Below are positions 45,599 through 56,732 of a DNA stretch of 64,000 nucleotides, one piece after another. Both the position numbers and the translations under genes were made by a program. The stretch spans positions 63,114,474 through 63,178,473 of the forward strand of contig CM038218.1 of assembly GCA_021442155.1 (NCBI GenBank), written 5' to 3'. The notes under the pieces were generated by a model. It was not told the origin of the DNA and ran no database searches. It worked only from the letters and a program-made list of their open reading frames with translations. How positions within the stretch are numbered: position 1 is the first letter of the stretch; each line of letters starts with the position of its first letter. The stretch comes from Cymbidium sinense (lineage: Eukaryota; Streptophyta; Magnoliopsida; Asparagales; Orchidaceae).

Positions 45599-48500
45599 AA
45601 AACACCCCCAATTAGTGTGGGGTAACTGACAAGGCACACCACACATATTGGCGTTGACCGAGATGATCAACAATGTCTAAAAGATTACAAGCACTAACAA
45701 AAATGATCTGTACCTAAACCTGAGAGACAGATAGAATCACGATCTTAATGCGATGCAAATCTCTTTATGCCAAGGGCATAAGAGAGCAAGAAGGAATTTG
45801 CTATAGATTGAGTACATGAACCTTCCACTAGGGAAGCGGGTTCAAGTTATCCACCGAGGAATAAGAATTTGAGTTTGATTGCAAATATATTTAGTTTGGG
45901 TGTGTTTCCATTAGGGATAATAATCTATACCCTGATGGGGATCAAGATCAAATTGATTTTAATATGTTTTCTTTTAATTGATGTGGAGGCATATTCGTTA
46001 GGGATATGTGCTCAAATATGCTAGGGATTGGGTATGTGAACCTTCCTCTAGGGAAGCAGGTTGAGGCTACCTGCTGGGGATAAGAATTTGATTGAATTTC
46101 TTTGATTTGTTTGTTTAGACTCCCTTAGGGAGGTTAGTTTAATTTGTTATGGCTCCACTAGAGAGAAGGGTTTTAGATTGAGGGCATTTCGGCGAGGGAT
46201 GTACACTTGGTTAAATTTGTTTGATTTAGATCTAAGCTTCATTAGGGAGGCTAATTTGATTTGCGCCTCACTTGGGTGAAATTTGGTTTATTTGGTATAT
46301 TTAATTTGACTCCACTGGGGAGGTTGGTTTTGAATTTATTTTGTTATGGACCCTGTCAGTGTTCGATGGACTACACTAAGAAGAAGCCACACGAGCCTTA
46401 GCCTGTCTTAGATTTATAAGTCTAAAGGGGTTGTCTACTTGCCATAAGGTAGGACTACCTAACCTATGGGGTTGCCTTTCGATGTGTAATTATTGTACTA
46501 GGAAGAAGGCATAGTAGACTTACATCTTCCAAAAGAGGGAAAAGCATTGGGGTGATCTGTTGGATGGATAACACATCGAACCCTACCTAAGGCAACTACT
46601 GAGTGAGCATCGATGGGGATCTTACCTTAAGTCAAGATTAGTACTGATGATTAATTTTATTAATATTGATTTGATTTAAATTGATTTAATTTAATTTAGT
46701 GTGTTATGTTGTGGACCCTGTTGCCATGCTATGGACCCACTAAGAAGGGGCAATGTTGGCCTGGACCTGTCTCAGATTTACAAGTCTAAAGGGGTAGTCT
46801 ACCAGGGACAAGGTAGGACTATCAGGCCTAAGGGTTGCCTTTCAGTGTACAACAACTGTACTAGGAAGAAAGCATAACAGACTTATATCTTCTAAAGTAG
46901 AGTTCAGCACTTGGGGTGATCTGTCGATGGCATAACAAATCAAACCCAACCTAGAACAAGTATTTGAGTGAATATCACTGTGGACTCATATCAACTCAAG
47001 AATAGTCAGAATTAATTTAATTTTAGATGAACTCTATCGATGTGCGATGGATCTACTAAGAAGGAGCTAATATTAGCCTAGACCTATCTTAGATTTACAG
47101 ATCCAAAGGGATAATCTACTAGCCATTTGGTAGAAGTAACTAACCTAACGTGTGTCTTTCAGTTTGTAATAGTCGAGTTAGAAAGAAAGTGCAGGGACTC
47201 ACATCTTCCTAAACAAGGAACCACTGGGGCGATTGATCACTTGCATAATAAATCGAACTAGACCTAAGGCTGTCAGTCAATTTACAACGGTTATGCTAGA
47301 AAGAATGCGTAATAGAGTTATATCTTTCAAAGCAAGGATGATCGCTAGGGTGACCTGTTGGTGGCACAACAAGTCAAACCTGACCTAAGGGAGACTACTA
47401 AGAGAGTGCTGACCCGGGGATTTATCTTAACTCAAAGTAGTCAGACAATTCCTATAAGGAGTTTTGCTGACACTGCCCTAAAGATAGGACGCCTGCTTGG
47501 GAAAAGGGCCACTAGGAGCTTGAATTCCTAATCCATAAGTGATGATATATTTTATTTGTTTTAAGTTTGTGTGGACTCCGTTGGTTTGCCAGGGACCACA
47601 CTGAGAAGGAGCTCGTATCAGCCTAGTCCTATCTCAGACTTATTGGACCAAAGGAGAATCTGCGTATCCGCTGAACAAATTCTTCAACCACAGGGGTGGT
47701 TACTAGGAAAAGGGGACTGTCCAATCCAAGAATAATTGGGTAGTGTCTAAATGGGGTTGCTAAGGATGTGATCGAAATAGAGTGCTCACAAAGGAGGTGC
47801 TGCTAGGGGATTTATCCAAAACCCTGTAAAAGAGAGCACGTAAGCATTTGGTGGCCAACTCAAGGAGAAAGCGCAGGAACTCACATCTGCCAAGAGTGGT
47901 GTATCTACCAGGTGGGTTGCCATCAGCATGGCGATAACCAACCAACCTAAGGTGCCCATCAATTTTTGACAATCAGTCTAAAAAGAAGGTGAGTAGCCTT
48001 ACATCTCTCTAAAGCAAAACTAATCACCGGGATAATCTATCTTTGGCTCGATAGGGGCTATCCAACCTAGGGCGATTATTAAACAAGGAGTCATGTGTAT
48101 GGACTAGACCCAAGCTTAAAGTAGTCAGGAGGAAAGGAGCTATTGGGGGACTTATCCTAGAACTCAAATATACTTGACCTAATCAATGCATATTGACTAA
48201 TCCAAGAAGAAAGCATGTAGGCTTACATCCTCTTAAACAAAGTCAACATGAGGTAGCTTACTGGCTGCACAATAAGGCTTACTGAACAAACGAAGGTGCT
48301 CATTTGTGGTGGTCAAGGAGGGACTCACATAGACAAGTGAACACTGAGGTGACACACTAGCAAGGTAGCATGTCAGCCTGACCTAGAGCAGCTAATGAGT
48401 GAGTGTCACAGGGGGCTTCCTCCCACATCAAAATTGCCCGAGACAAAAGATATATGTTTATTTTTGTTGTGAAAAAGGGAATAGGATGTCGCTTGGGTTC

Positions 48501-48834
48501 TCTTTCACCTATCCTAAACATGTCAAAGAATGGATGAAATGGTGTTGCAGGGACTCCACCAAGAAAGGATGCCGCTTAGGTTCTCTTACACCTAACTTAG
48601 TTATACTAGTCAAAATAGGATGCCTCTTGGGTTCTCTTACACCTATCCAAATAGCACTGGAGGGTTGTTTGTAGTTTGTGTTTGTGTTGTATAGGGATAT
48701 GATGCCTCTTGGGTTCTCTTATACCTACCCTAAATACATCATGGCGGATTCGCAAGCAAATGATATTTCTAACACAAAAGAGATAAAATTTGAGATGAAA
48801 AGAAGTTGTAGTGATAATTATTTTCAAACAAGAT
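45599..48834 (-). repeat. Non-coding repeat-rich 3' tail of element 3
   Basis: The inverse of 10490-13355 and 28325-30806. From the LTR outward there are short TCCACTAGGG/TCCCTAGTGG units (45790-46330), longer units with 'agcataacagacttatatctt' and 'tgtggaccctgt' (46330-48350), and four copies of the TTGGGTTCTCTTACACCTA repeat (48487-48730). The small open frames here (47760-47972, 48399-48674) fall inside repeat units and are not credible genes. Confidence 0.75.
48480..48740 (-). repeat. Four-copy repeat after pol (element 3)
   Basis: Copies of GGATGCCTCTTGGGTTCTC (plus-strand view), each followed by 'tacaccta', at about 48487, 48567, 48628 and 48698 (spacing 80, 61 and 70). They are the inverse of the repeats at 10606-10830 and lie directly downstream of the pol stop in both elements. 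Confidence 0.75.
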
Positions 48835-49930
48835 TTATGGATAGTATTTCTTTAAGTAGAGCCCATTTATTGGAAGCATCAGGCGCTATCCCTTATAATT
48901 TAGGAGTTGATAAGATCCTCCTTAGTAGGCCTTCTCTATGGAATAAGGGCCTTCCCATGTGGGTTCAAACTTTCCTCCCATCTTTAGATGGACAACGATT
49001 GGTCTCCTTAGAACTAAAACAAGCTCTAGGACGGACCAACTTATTGTGAGCTTGAATCATTTTGGCTTTGTACAACTCGAGATTCTGGCATGCTCGGAGG
49101 CATCTCTCCTCCAAACCTTCGAGCTCTTCCAACCGCAACTTGGCATTCTGTTCTGTTATGATCTTATTACCCACAACTATCCTTAGTGATGGGAGTTGGA
49201 TCTCTAATGGTAGGATGGCTTCGGATCCATACACTAAGGAGAAAGGGGTGGACTGCATTGGAGTTCTATAGGTGGTGTGGTATGCCCACAAGGTTTCAAC
49301 CAACTGTTCATGCCATCATCATTTATTGTCATATAGTGTCTTCTTCAGTATTTGAATGAGAGTTTTGTTGAAGGCTTATGCTAACCCATTTGCCCTTGGA
49401 TAGTAAATCGTAGAGTATCTCCAATCTATGTTGTGTCTCTGAGCAAAGCTATTTATTTTAGTGCTCTTAAATGCAGTACCATTATCAGATATAATTCGTC
49501 GAGGTACCCCAAACCTATATACAATATGGTTCCTAAAAATTGGATCACATGCTGAGCTGTGACCTCTCTAAGTGGGATTACCTCGGCCCAGTTAGAAAAA
49601 TAGTCGATGGCAGCTAGAATGAACTAGTGACCCTTAGAAGAAGGAGGATCGATCAGACCCACTATGCCAGTACCCCAACACTCAAATGGCCATGAGGCCA
49701 ATGTAGGATGTAGAATATTGGGTGGTTGATGTAGGACCACACAGTGTACCTGACATTGGTGGGACCGCTTGGCTACATCCATGCAATCGGTAATCATCGT
49801 ATGCTAGTTTTATCCTAGTCTCTTGATTTTGACTTTCATCTTTGGACCAGATTGATGTGCTCTGCATAAACTTGAGTGTACCTTAGTCTTGATCCTATGA
49901 GCTTCGTGTTTGTCCAGACAACATAATAAC
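48835..49930 (-). pseudogene. Integrase pseudogene (element 3)
   Basis: The ancestral stop lies at 48835-48837. The C-terminal part 48965-49303 is open, with 'ALWAYHTTYRTPMQSTPFSL' type sequence, 'GSEAILPLEIQLPSL' and 'KAKMIQAHNKLVRPRA'. The DDE core (49310-49720) is present at nucleotide level but broken by many stops and frameshifts. The N-terminal zinc-binding region is near 49740-49900. It has no large duplication like the one in element 2. Plus-strand open frames at 48678-49271 are shadows. Confidence 0.8.
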
Positions 49931-50049
49931 ATATGATCGAAGGACTGTGGTACAAGGTGCAGCCTACAAGGGCATAGGAAAGGGCTCTCTGCTTCGCTTG
50001 GTGTGCTAGTGCTTTCTCTTGAGGTAGTTTGCCTATATTTAAATAATCC

Positions 50050-50640
50050 ATGAATGGTTGCCTCTAATCTGACTCATCATCCATTTTTTGTAATGGCAAC
50101 CTCCCCTTCAAGAGAGAATCTCTCGATGAGTTTAACATCAATAAAGGATAAGACTTGTCTATTCTGGACCCTTATTGGAATGTACTCATCTTTCGGACAT
50201 ACCAACTCTTTGGCAAGCTTGGCTAATGCATCTGGTACTACATTCTCTCCTCGAGGAATCATATAGATGGTAACCTCTTAGATTTGGGCCAACAATTTCA
50301 TGGTATACTTATGGTAATGACGGAGCTTGGGCTTTATAACCTTGTAAGACCCAGTGATTTGGTTAATGACTAACTAAGAATCCCCAAAGATATTAATACT
50401 CTGGACATATAGTGTAATGACTAACTTTAGATCAGAAATCAGAGGCTCATATTCGACTTTATTGTTGGTGCATGGATTGGACAGATGATATGAGAATCTC
50501 ATTACATCATGGTCTAGAGTTAGGAGAACTATTCCTACCCCTGCCTTCCCTAGGATAGTAAATTATGATTCTTCTCCTCTTTGAGAGAAAGCTGCACCAT
50601 CAAAGTATATCTCCCAGTAGTGAGCACTAGTATCCCCTAA
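50050..50640 (-). pseudogene. Archaeal-type second RNase H and linker (element 3)
   Basis: On the minus strand the first block 'YWEIYFDGAAFSQRGEES' lies near 50620-50560 with its catalytic Asp kept. The middle block has 'NNKVEYEPLISDLKLV', where the first Glu of the EAEYE motif is now Val, then 'IFGDS' followed by a stop. The last block 'IPRGENVVPDALAKLAKELV' is open at 50077-50262, with the conserved Asp. Several substitutions and stops make it inactive. Confidence 0.8.
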
Positions 50641-51030
50641 GTTCATGATTTGTTCATCAAGGAGATCATCATTAAGCAGAGAATCAGCAGGGAGTGGATG
50701 CGCTGCTAAGAAATCAGCAAGTGCTTATCCTTTTATGGTACGGAGGGGTATGAATGTTATGTCAAACTAAGACAAAATCATGGACCAACGCCCCAACCAT
50801 CCAAATAAAGTTAGGCAGTGTTTTTCAATATGTGGATAGTTTGCTTCAATAGGGATTAAATGATGAATGAGATAATAGAGAGCATTCTCCTTCCCTTCGT
50901 TGTTGGTTTGAGCTAACAAAGTACTAAGGGAGTCATCTAATGCAACGGTATATAATATGAGCAGCTTGATCGGGATTGGGGTAGCTATAACTGGTGGCGT
51001 CATCAGATATTGCTTGATGTCTTTGAAGGC
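50641..51030 (-). pseudogene. Ty3-type RNase H and tether (element 3)
   Basis: 50767-51003 is open with 'LILYTVALDDSLSTLLAQ', 'NALYYLIHHLIPIEANYP' and 'EKHCLTLF'. It then runs directly into 'GWLGRWSMILS': about 110 bp present in element 1 (8912-9020) are missing here. 'FDITFIPLRTIKG' and 'ALADFLAAHPLPADSLL' follow after a stop. The early catalytic Asp block is kept but the domain is cut. Confidence 0.8.
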
Positions 51031-51806
51031 ATACTGACACTTATCGTCTCACTTGAACTTGGAATCCTTTTTAACAAGTGCCAAAAATGATTGGCATCTT
51101 CCTAATAAGTTGGAAATGAAGTGTCTTAGATACGCCAACTGCCCTTGGAATGACCTGAGTTGTGTTAGGCTTTTAGGGGGTGGCATTTTTAATATTGCTT
51201 TGATCTTTTTCGGATCAATTTCAATTCCCTGGTGTCAGACAACTAACCCAAGGATTTTTCCTGAGGCTACGTCAAATGCACAATTCAGGGGGTTCATTTT
51301 GAGGTTATATTGTCTTAACCATTAAAAACTACTCTCAAGTCAAAGAGATGGTTTTACTTTTCTTTGCTTTTGATAATGAGATCATCGACATAGCATTCAA
51401 CTTGATGATGAATGATTTCATCAAAGATTAAATTCATGGCCCGCTGGTATGTAGCATCAGCATTTTTGAGGCCAAAAGGCATGACCTTATAATAATAGAT
51501 TCTGATCGGGGTTCAAAAGATAGTATTTCTTTCATCCTCTAGGGCCATCTTAATTTGGTTGTTGCTAGATGACCCATCCATAAAGGAGAATACTGCATAA
51601 GATGAGGCGATGTCCACCATTAATTCTGGTATAGGATGTGAAAATTCATCCTTAGGACATGCCTTATTTAGATCCCTAAAATTGACGCATATGCGAATTT
51701 GGTCATTCTTTTTCTTAACTAGGACGTCACTAGCTAACCAGGTAGGATATTTTTTTTCTTTCCTAATAAAGCTAGCATAGATCAATTTCTTGATTTTAGA
51801 AGTGAC
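51031..51806 (-). pseudogene. Reverse transcriptase pseudogene (element 3)
   Basis: 51513-51785 is open with 'KYPTWLASDVLVKKKNDQI', 'NFRDLNKACPKDEFSHPIPE' and 'AVFSFMDGS'. After a stop near 51510 the frame continues with 'KVMPFGLKNADATYQRAM'. The catalytic YVDD box is intact (51392-51381), then 'LIIKSKEK'. The thumb follows with 'PPPKSLTQLRSFQGQLAYL' and 'HFISNLLGRCQSF'. Only a few stops interrupt the whole domain, and it is the best-preserved RT of the window. Confidence 0.9.
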
Positions 51807-53080
51807 CTATTGTTCAATGTTTAATTGCAAGCACCTAGGAGCCTGCTTTATAGGGTTAGCCTTAGGTTCTATTGCTATTTTATGGACTGCTATGTCAGGA
51901 GATAGACAGGGCATCTCTTTATAGCTCCATGCAAAGCAATCTTTAAACTCAGTCAATAGTTTCACTAAATCATTAGTTTCTTTTTTATTCAATACAGAAC
52001 TGATGTATGTTGGACGTGGATCTTCTTCAGTTCCTATGTTGATTTCTTTGAGCTTGTTGATAGTTGATCTGATCTCCTCTTCAAACTCTGGCAGTGCATC
52101 CCAGAATTCAAAGTCATTTGGTTCATCTGAAGTTTTTAAGCATGCCTCCTCATATGAGTTAGCATGATTTGAAAAGAACCTATCAAATTCCAATGATTGG
52201 TGATGACTAAGCAGAAATCATCATCATCAACTGGACCCACTGCACCAAATCCTAGTCCCGATCTTGATTGTGAATGTCTGCATTTGTTATCCCATAACCT
52301 TTCAAAGTAATCTGACCTATGTTTATACCAAGCATGTGGAATTAATCTTTTTCTTTTGCTAAATTAAGAACACAAGGTGAGTACCAATCAAAAGGCAATT
52401 CAATTAAATCTTTGTATAAATCATCTTCAAGTTCTACATCAGCTTCTTGACTTGAGGATGATGCTCCAAGTAAGAACTTGTGCACCTTTACATTTATGGA
52501 AGACTTAGGGGCTTCCTTAACTACCAAACCCTCAACTTTTTGTGAGGAAAGTGGGGTTAGAGCTAAAGTTCCCAACAGATGCTTCACTGTTTCACATATA
52601 GACTTGGATATACTTATGCTTTGCTTAAGAGCCCAGTCTTCATCGCTATCCGGCTCAACTGTCACTTGCATGGGAATCTACTGTCTAGAAGTGCTAGCTA
52701 GCGTACCAATCATATATGACTCATCCTCTGAATTAAATTTCAAGTCTATATAGATAGTAGGTGTAGTATTGGTAGTAAGGACATAACTTCTATTGGGTGA
52801 ATAATAAGGAGGTCTTCCGTCCCTAGGCATGTCTCTGGATCTGCCTCTTCCTCTACCTGGTGGAGGTCGAGTCATCCTACCCATATGTTCAAATGGAGTA
52901 ACGAACTGTGGGTGGAATCTAATGTCAGGTTTTACTTTCTCCTTCAAGTCTATTTCTCGCTCCCTTTTATTTTCTTTCTCATTTCCTTTTTTCTTTTCTT
53001 TTTTTTTTTCTTTTTCTTTTTCTTTTTTCCTTTTCTTTTTCCTTTATTTTTGAACTTTTTCCAAGTTCATGAGAATAGAC
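51807..53080 (-). pseudogene. Protease-RT spacer of pol with Lys-rich tract (element 3)
   Basis: Matches element 1 6646-7938. 51807-52193 is open (128 codons) and ends in 'PKANPIKQAPR', just before RT; 52342-52671 is open and acidic; 52678-52947 is open and has 'GRMTRPPPGRGRGRSRDMPRD', a Gly/Arg-rich patch. The Lys/Glu tract is encoded by the T/C-rich plus-strand run at 52980-53055. Phe-rich plus-strand open frames at 52829-53142 are its shadow. Stops near 52200, 52320 and 52680 break it. Confidence 0.7.
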
Positions 53081-53760
53081 TTATTAATTTTGAGGAAGAT
53101 AATAATCCGCATCCTCATATATTTCGACCTCATGAACTGTGAATGGCTTAAGATCTTCTTTGACGCAGTATTCAATCCCACCCCTCATGAACTACATACA
53201 CTTATGTGTAGAGGATGGAACCACATTGTTCTCATGTATCCACAGTCTCCCAAGCAAAGTATTGAGAGATGTATATGAGTCCATAATATGAAACTTGGTG
53301 GTGGTCTTCCAATCATCTACTTCTAATGGCAACACTATATAGCCTAAAGTCCTCTCACCTTGTTCATTGAATCCTCTCAACATCATCCCCTCTTTTGAAA
53401 GTTTGGAGATGTCAATCCTCAAGTAGGTGAGGGTTTTTAAACTCATAATGTTCACTGATGCACCCTAGTCAACAAGAATTCTGGATATCCTGTATCTTTA
53501 AATATCCACTGTAATGTAAAGAGGGTGGTTGTGCTTGGTCATTCCCAGAAGAAAGTCTTCATCACATCACTGAATGTAACTCCTAGAGTGTCCTTTGAAC
53601 TATGAGCCTCCTTCTTAGTAGCGGTCAGCTGGGCTATGCATATCTTTGGATTAAGAAAAGCCTTAATTAGGGATTTCCTCATCTCTTTGGATCAGATAAG
53701 GGCGTCATATATGCTTAACTTAGCTAGCAGCTTTCTAAGATGTGCTAGAACATTGTAGTC
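53081..53760 (-). pseudogene. Retropepsin-like protease remnant (element 3)
   Basis: 53192-53455 is open and has 'VNIMSLKTLTYLRIDISKL', 'MLRGFNEQGERTLGYIVLP' and 'WKTTTKFHIMDSYTSLNTLL'. Just upstream, the active site reads Asp-stop-Gly (GAC TAG GGT on the minus strand, near 53465), so the catalytic triplet is interrupted exactly at its middle residue. The segment 53560-53700 upstream corresponds to 'LSKEMRESL' and 'EICLAQLT' of element 1. Confidence 0.75.
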
Positions 53761-54603
53761 ACCCTTGGCTTGATCCTCCACAAGCATATTCATGGGTGGA
53801 ACATCTTGTGGAGGGGCCATATGTTCTTTAGAACCAATGATTTGCTTACCCTTATCCTAAGGTGCTACCCTAGGAGGTAGAACTTTGGCACTGCGGAGGT
53901 TGACTTCAGTGACTTCATGAGATGATTTAGTGGAAAGTTCTATCTGCTCATCAGGTTCACCTATAGCTTCTCCTATGGGCTCATCGGAGTCAGATGACTC
54001 TAAATCAATCTCAATGGGTGAACCTGAATGGTTCAGGAATGAAAAATTCATTTCTAAATCAGAAGAGGAATGATCGAAACTAGACTTATCATTATTATTT
54101 TATAGACTTGGAGAGTTTTTGATAGGAATAAAATCTAGAGTATCAGAAGTGGACAAGATGTAAGTGAAAGATTTCTTCATTGATTTCTTCTTAGATGGAG
54201 GTTCATGATAAAAATCTAATAAAGTAAGTGGGGTAAGGAGTATAGTGCCCTTGTCCCCTGATACAACTCTCCTACTGGCAGAAGAGGAGCTAGTGGAGGA
54301 AGAAATAGTAGCTACAGGGGATGGAGTCTTTGGACTGGATGGTGGTTGTTTTGTTATGCTATCCCGCAAGTAGGGCCACACTGCTGACACATTCTTCAAG
54401 TTATCTTTGACAACTTGCAAACCTTCCTTGTTGTTGGAGGTTTGAGTTGCTTTAGGCACCCGTAAAGAAAGCTTCTTGATCTTAGAGACCACTTTTTTAG
54501 AGGTTCAGGATAAGGCAATATCCCAACCTTCTTTTATCTTAAGAAGATCGCAAGTATCCCCAAGAATCACTCTGATAGAAATGGAGGGTTATTCTAATAA
54601 GTA
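53761..54603 (-). pseudogene. gag-protease linker (element 3)
   Basis: 54100-54492 is open (130 codons), with a Ser/Thr/Pro-rich stretch and 'LLDFYHEPPSKKKSM', also seen in elements 1 and 2. 53857-54051 is open with 'EIDLESSDSDEPIGEAIGEP' and 'EVTEVNLRSAKVLPPRVAP'. The two are separated by a stop and frame change near 54060-54100. No catalytic motif; low complexity in part. Confidence 0.65.
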
Positions 54604-56166
54604 TTACTTGGGGATAACAATAGGTCCTGACTTATAGTTACGCTCAATCCAGTCCTTAAAGGTGACACAATCCTCCAAGACATGACTAACCATGCGATGG
54701 TAGGGGCAATAATTAGGATCATTACTCATGCCCACATCTTCTGGCCTCTTAGGCTCAGGTAACTGAAAGTCAATTTTCTTTAAGAGATTCTTAAAGATCT
54801 TCTTAACTACCTCCCTCTTAAATGAATATGACTTATTCAATCTATCAACAAGAGTAGGTGGGTAGTTGGTGGATATGAGTCGAGTATATATGGAGGAGGT
54901 GTATGCGGTGTGGTGTTCTTTGTCGGTGGTGGTAGAGGAGGTGGCAATGGAGGCTACTATGCACAAGGTCTCTCATACTGAGCTCTGGCTAGTTTCTTTC
55001 CTTTGTCTACTGTCACTACTACCCTTGGTTTCTTCTCGAATGCTTTCTGTGGCTTGGGCTTGAATGATTGGTCATGAAAAGGTAACAGTTTGGCTTCCCC
55101 TTGTAGGCTAGCTGCCATGTTGATTAATTTTTCAAAGGTTTTGATTGTAAATCCCTTGAGCATGAAAGAAACCGAGCCATGAATATTCTTGAGAAGAATT
55201 TCTATAGCATGTTGTTCGAATAGCTGTGGTTTGCATTTCATACTCAGGTTTCACCACCTGAGAATATAATCAACAAGGGACTCATTGGGATTTTATTGTG
55301 CCACAATGAGGTCACCCATAGTTACCCTTTATTGGGCTCCAACAAACCTCTTGATGAAGAGGTGCTCTAACTCAGCAAAAGTCTTCGCTGAACCCTTGGG
55401 CAGTTTAACATACCAATCAAATGGAATCCCTGATAGACTACGAACGAAGAGTCAGAAGAGAAGTGCATCACTACCTCCAGCATTGCAATAGCCAGCTCTA
55501 AAGTGTGCTATATGATGCCGAGGGTTTCTACTGCCATCAAAGATCTTGAAGGATGGTGGCACAAAACCCTTGGGATATTGGACTACATCAAATTTATTCC
55601 AGGTAGGGTCTACCCTTTGGAACAGATAAGCCACCTCGGGCTTGCACCAACGCTTCTTTCACTTATTATTCCACCATATGCTTTATATCTCTTTCAGGAA
55701 TGGAGGTACTATCTGTTCTTCCTGCACCGCCACTATCCGGTCTGGAGATGTACTCTGATCTAGAACATGCAACTGTGTCGGCCTCTAAGGGAATAGGCTG
55801 TATTGATGGAGCTTTGCCTTGAAGTGCTATGACTGCCACTAATAAGTCTTCAACTCTTTTCTCCATCTTATTGATATGCTCATATCTTTGCCTCGGTTTT
55901 TGATGAAGGTGTTGGGTTGAGTGAGCTATGTCTTCTTCCTCAACTACAACACCCTCCTAGCTATGATGATCCTTAAGGAGGAAACCCCTAATGTTGACCA
56001 TATGGACTTCCGCTGAGTCCTCAAAGAGATCATCCTCATCTAGATCAAAACTGACCCTAGCATCATCTTCATTATAGTGATCACCCATGAGGAGTTCCCT
56101 CTTCTTAGCAAAGTGCTGAGTGAGGATCTCATCTAAAGAGCGATCTAATCGTGCAGGGACAAACAC
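54604..56166 (-). pseudogene. gag capsid and zinc-knuckle region (element 3)
   Basis: From the N-terminal side: 'LDRSLDEILTQHFAKKRELL' with an acidic stretch (56166-55957), a coiled-coil-like segment near 55860 ('MEKRVEDLLVAVIALQ'), and a capsid-like domain (55634-55240) with 'GGSDALLF' and 'FDWYVKLPKG', then 'LEHLFIKRFVGAQ'. 55241-54957 follows, with 'IEILLKNIHGSVSFMLKGF'. A Pro-rich stretch and an open run (54966-54604) come last, with a zinc-knuckle-like 'CPYHRMVSHVLEDCVTFKDW'. Stops near 55955, 55663, 55450 and 55240 break it. Structure and order equal those of element 1's gag. Confidence 0.85.
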
Positions 56167-56732
56167 TCACCGCACGGTGTGGGGATATATACGGCAAATA
56201 CAGCATTGCTTACCATGTATCTGCCTCAAAGACTGCTTATCGATAGGTATATGTCAGACCGAAACCAACATGGGAGGATCTAGCTTTCATGAACACTACA
56301 TTTATATATCCTCGCCACCCATGGCCGCAAGTGGAGACTGCAAAGCTATAATTGAATCGCCTAACGATGGTGACTCGACCACGGTGGCCTTGGGTCACCA
56401 TTCCTTCTTCTCTGTAGCTGAGGTGGGAGGTCGAATAGAAGAGCTCGACCTCATCTCAATGAGTGAAGTAGATGTACTAGGATCCTTGGGTCGTAGCCGA
56501 ATCACCAATGGCACTAGTCTTTCCCCGGATGGGGGCTTCTAGATCTTGGTTGGAATGGGGGATGCCGTGAGCTGGATAGGTGATGGTGGGCGGTGAGTAA
56601 AGTGGTGTGGAGGTAGCACCGACTGCCCCTTGACTGTAGGCTTACTCCTCTTATGACAAGTAGCATCGGTAAAGATGATGTTGTCTGAATTATCAACCTA
56701 AGTGGGGTGACGATCAGGAAAATCCATCAGAG
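56167..56732 (-). pseudogene. gag N-terminal region (element 3)
   Basis: On the minus strand from about 56700: 'NIIFTDATCHKRSKPTVKGQ', then 'SPIQLTASPIPTK', a stop, then 'ERLVPLVIRLRPKDPSTSTS', which matches the Pro/Ser-rich segment of element 1 (3189-3413). A stop near 56420 and less similar sequence at 56167-56340 follow. The left edge of the LTR at about 56733 cuts into what should be the leader. Plus-strand open frames at 56120-56542 are shadows. Confidence 0.65.

Larger units (their letters stand above)
45599..56732 (-). mobile_element. Internal region of Ty3/gypsy element 3 (minus strand)
   Basis: Read from right to left: gag N-terminus, capsid, zinc knuckle, linker, protease, Lys-rich spacer, RT, Ty3-type RNase H, archaeal-type RNase H, integrase, repeat-rich tail, then the LTR at 45598. 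It is the most complete of the three, with smaller deletions. Right before the 3' LTR it reads (minus strand) 'aattgggggtgtttt', a weak polypurine-tract-like run that I cannot confirm as the priming site. The 5' LTR end, primer-binding site and leader are deleted at about 56732. Confidence 0.85.

Noticed and set aside
48678..49271. Plus-strand genes of 70-123 codons
   Set aside because: They overlap the minus-strand integrase C-terminus, whose sequence is conserved with elements 1 and 2.
52829..53142. Phe-rich membrane-like protein on the plus strand
   Set aside because: It is the antisense of the Lys-rich pol spacer of element 3; the hydrophobic run comes from the T-rich complement.
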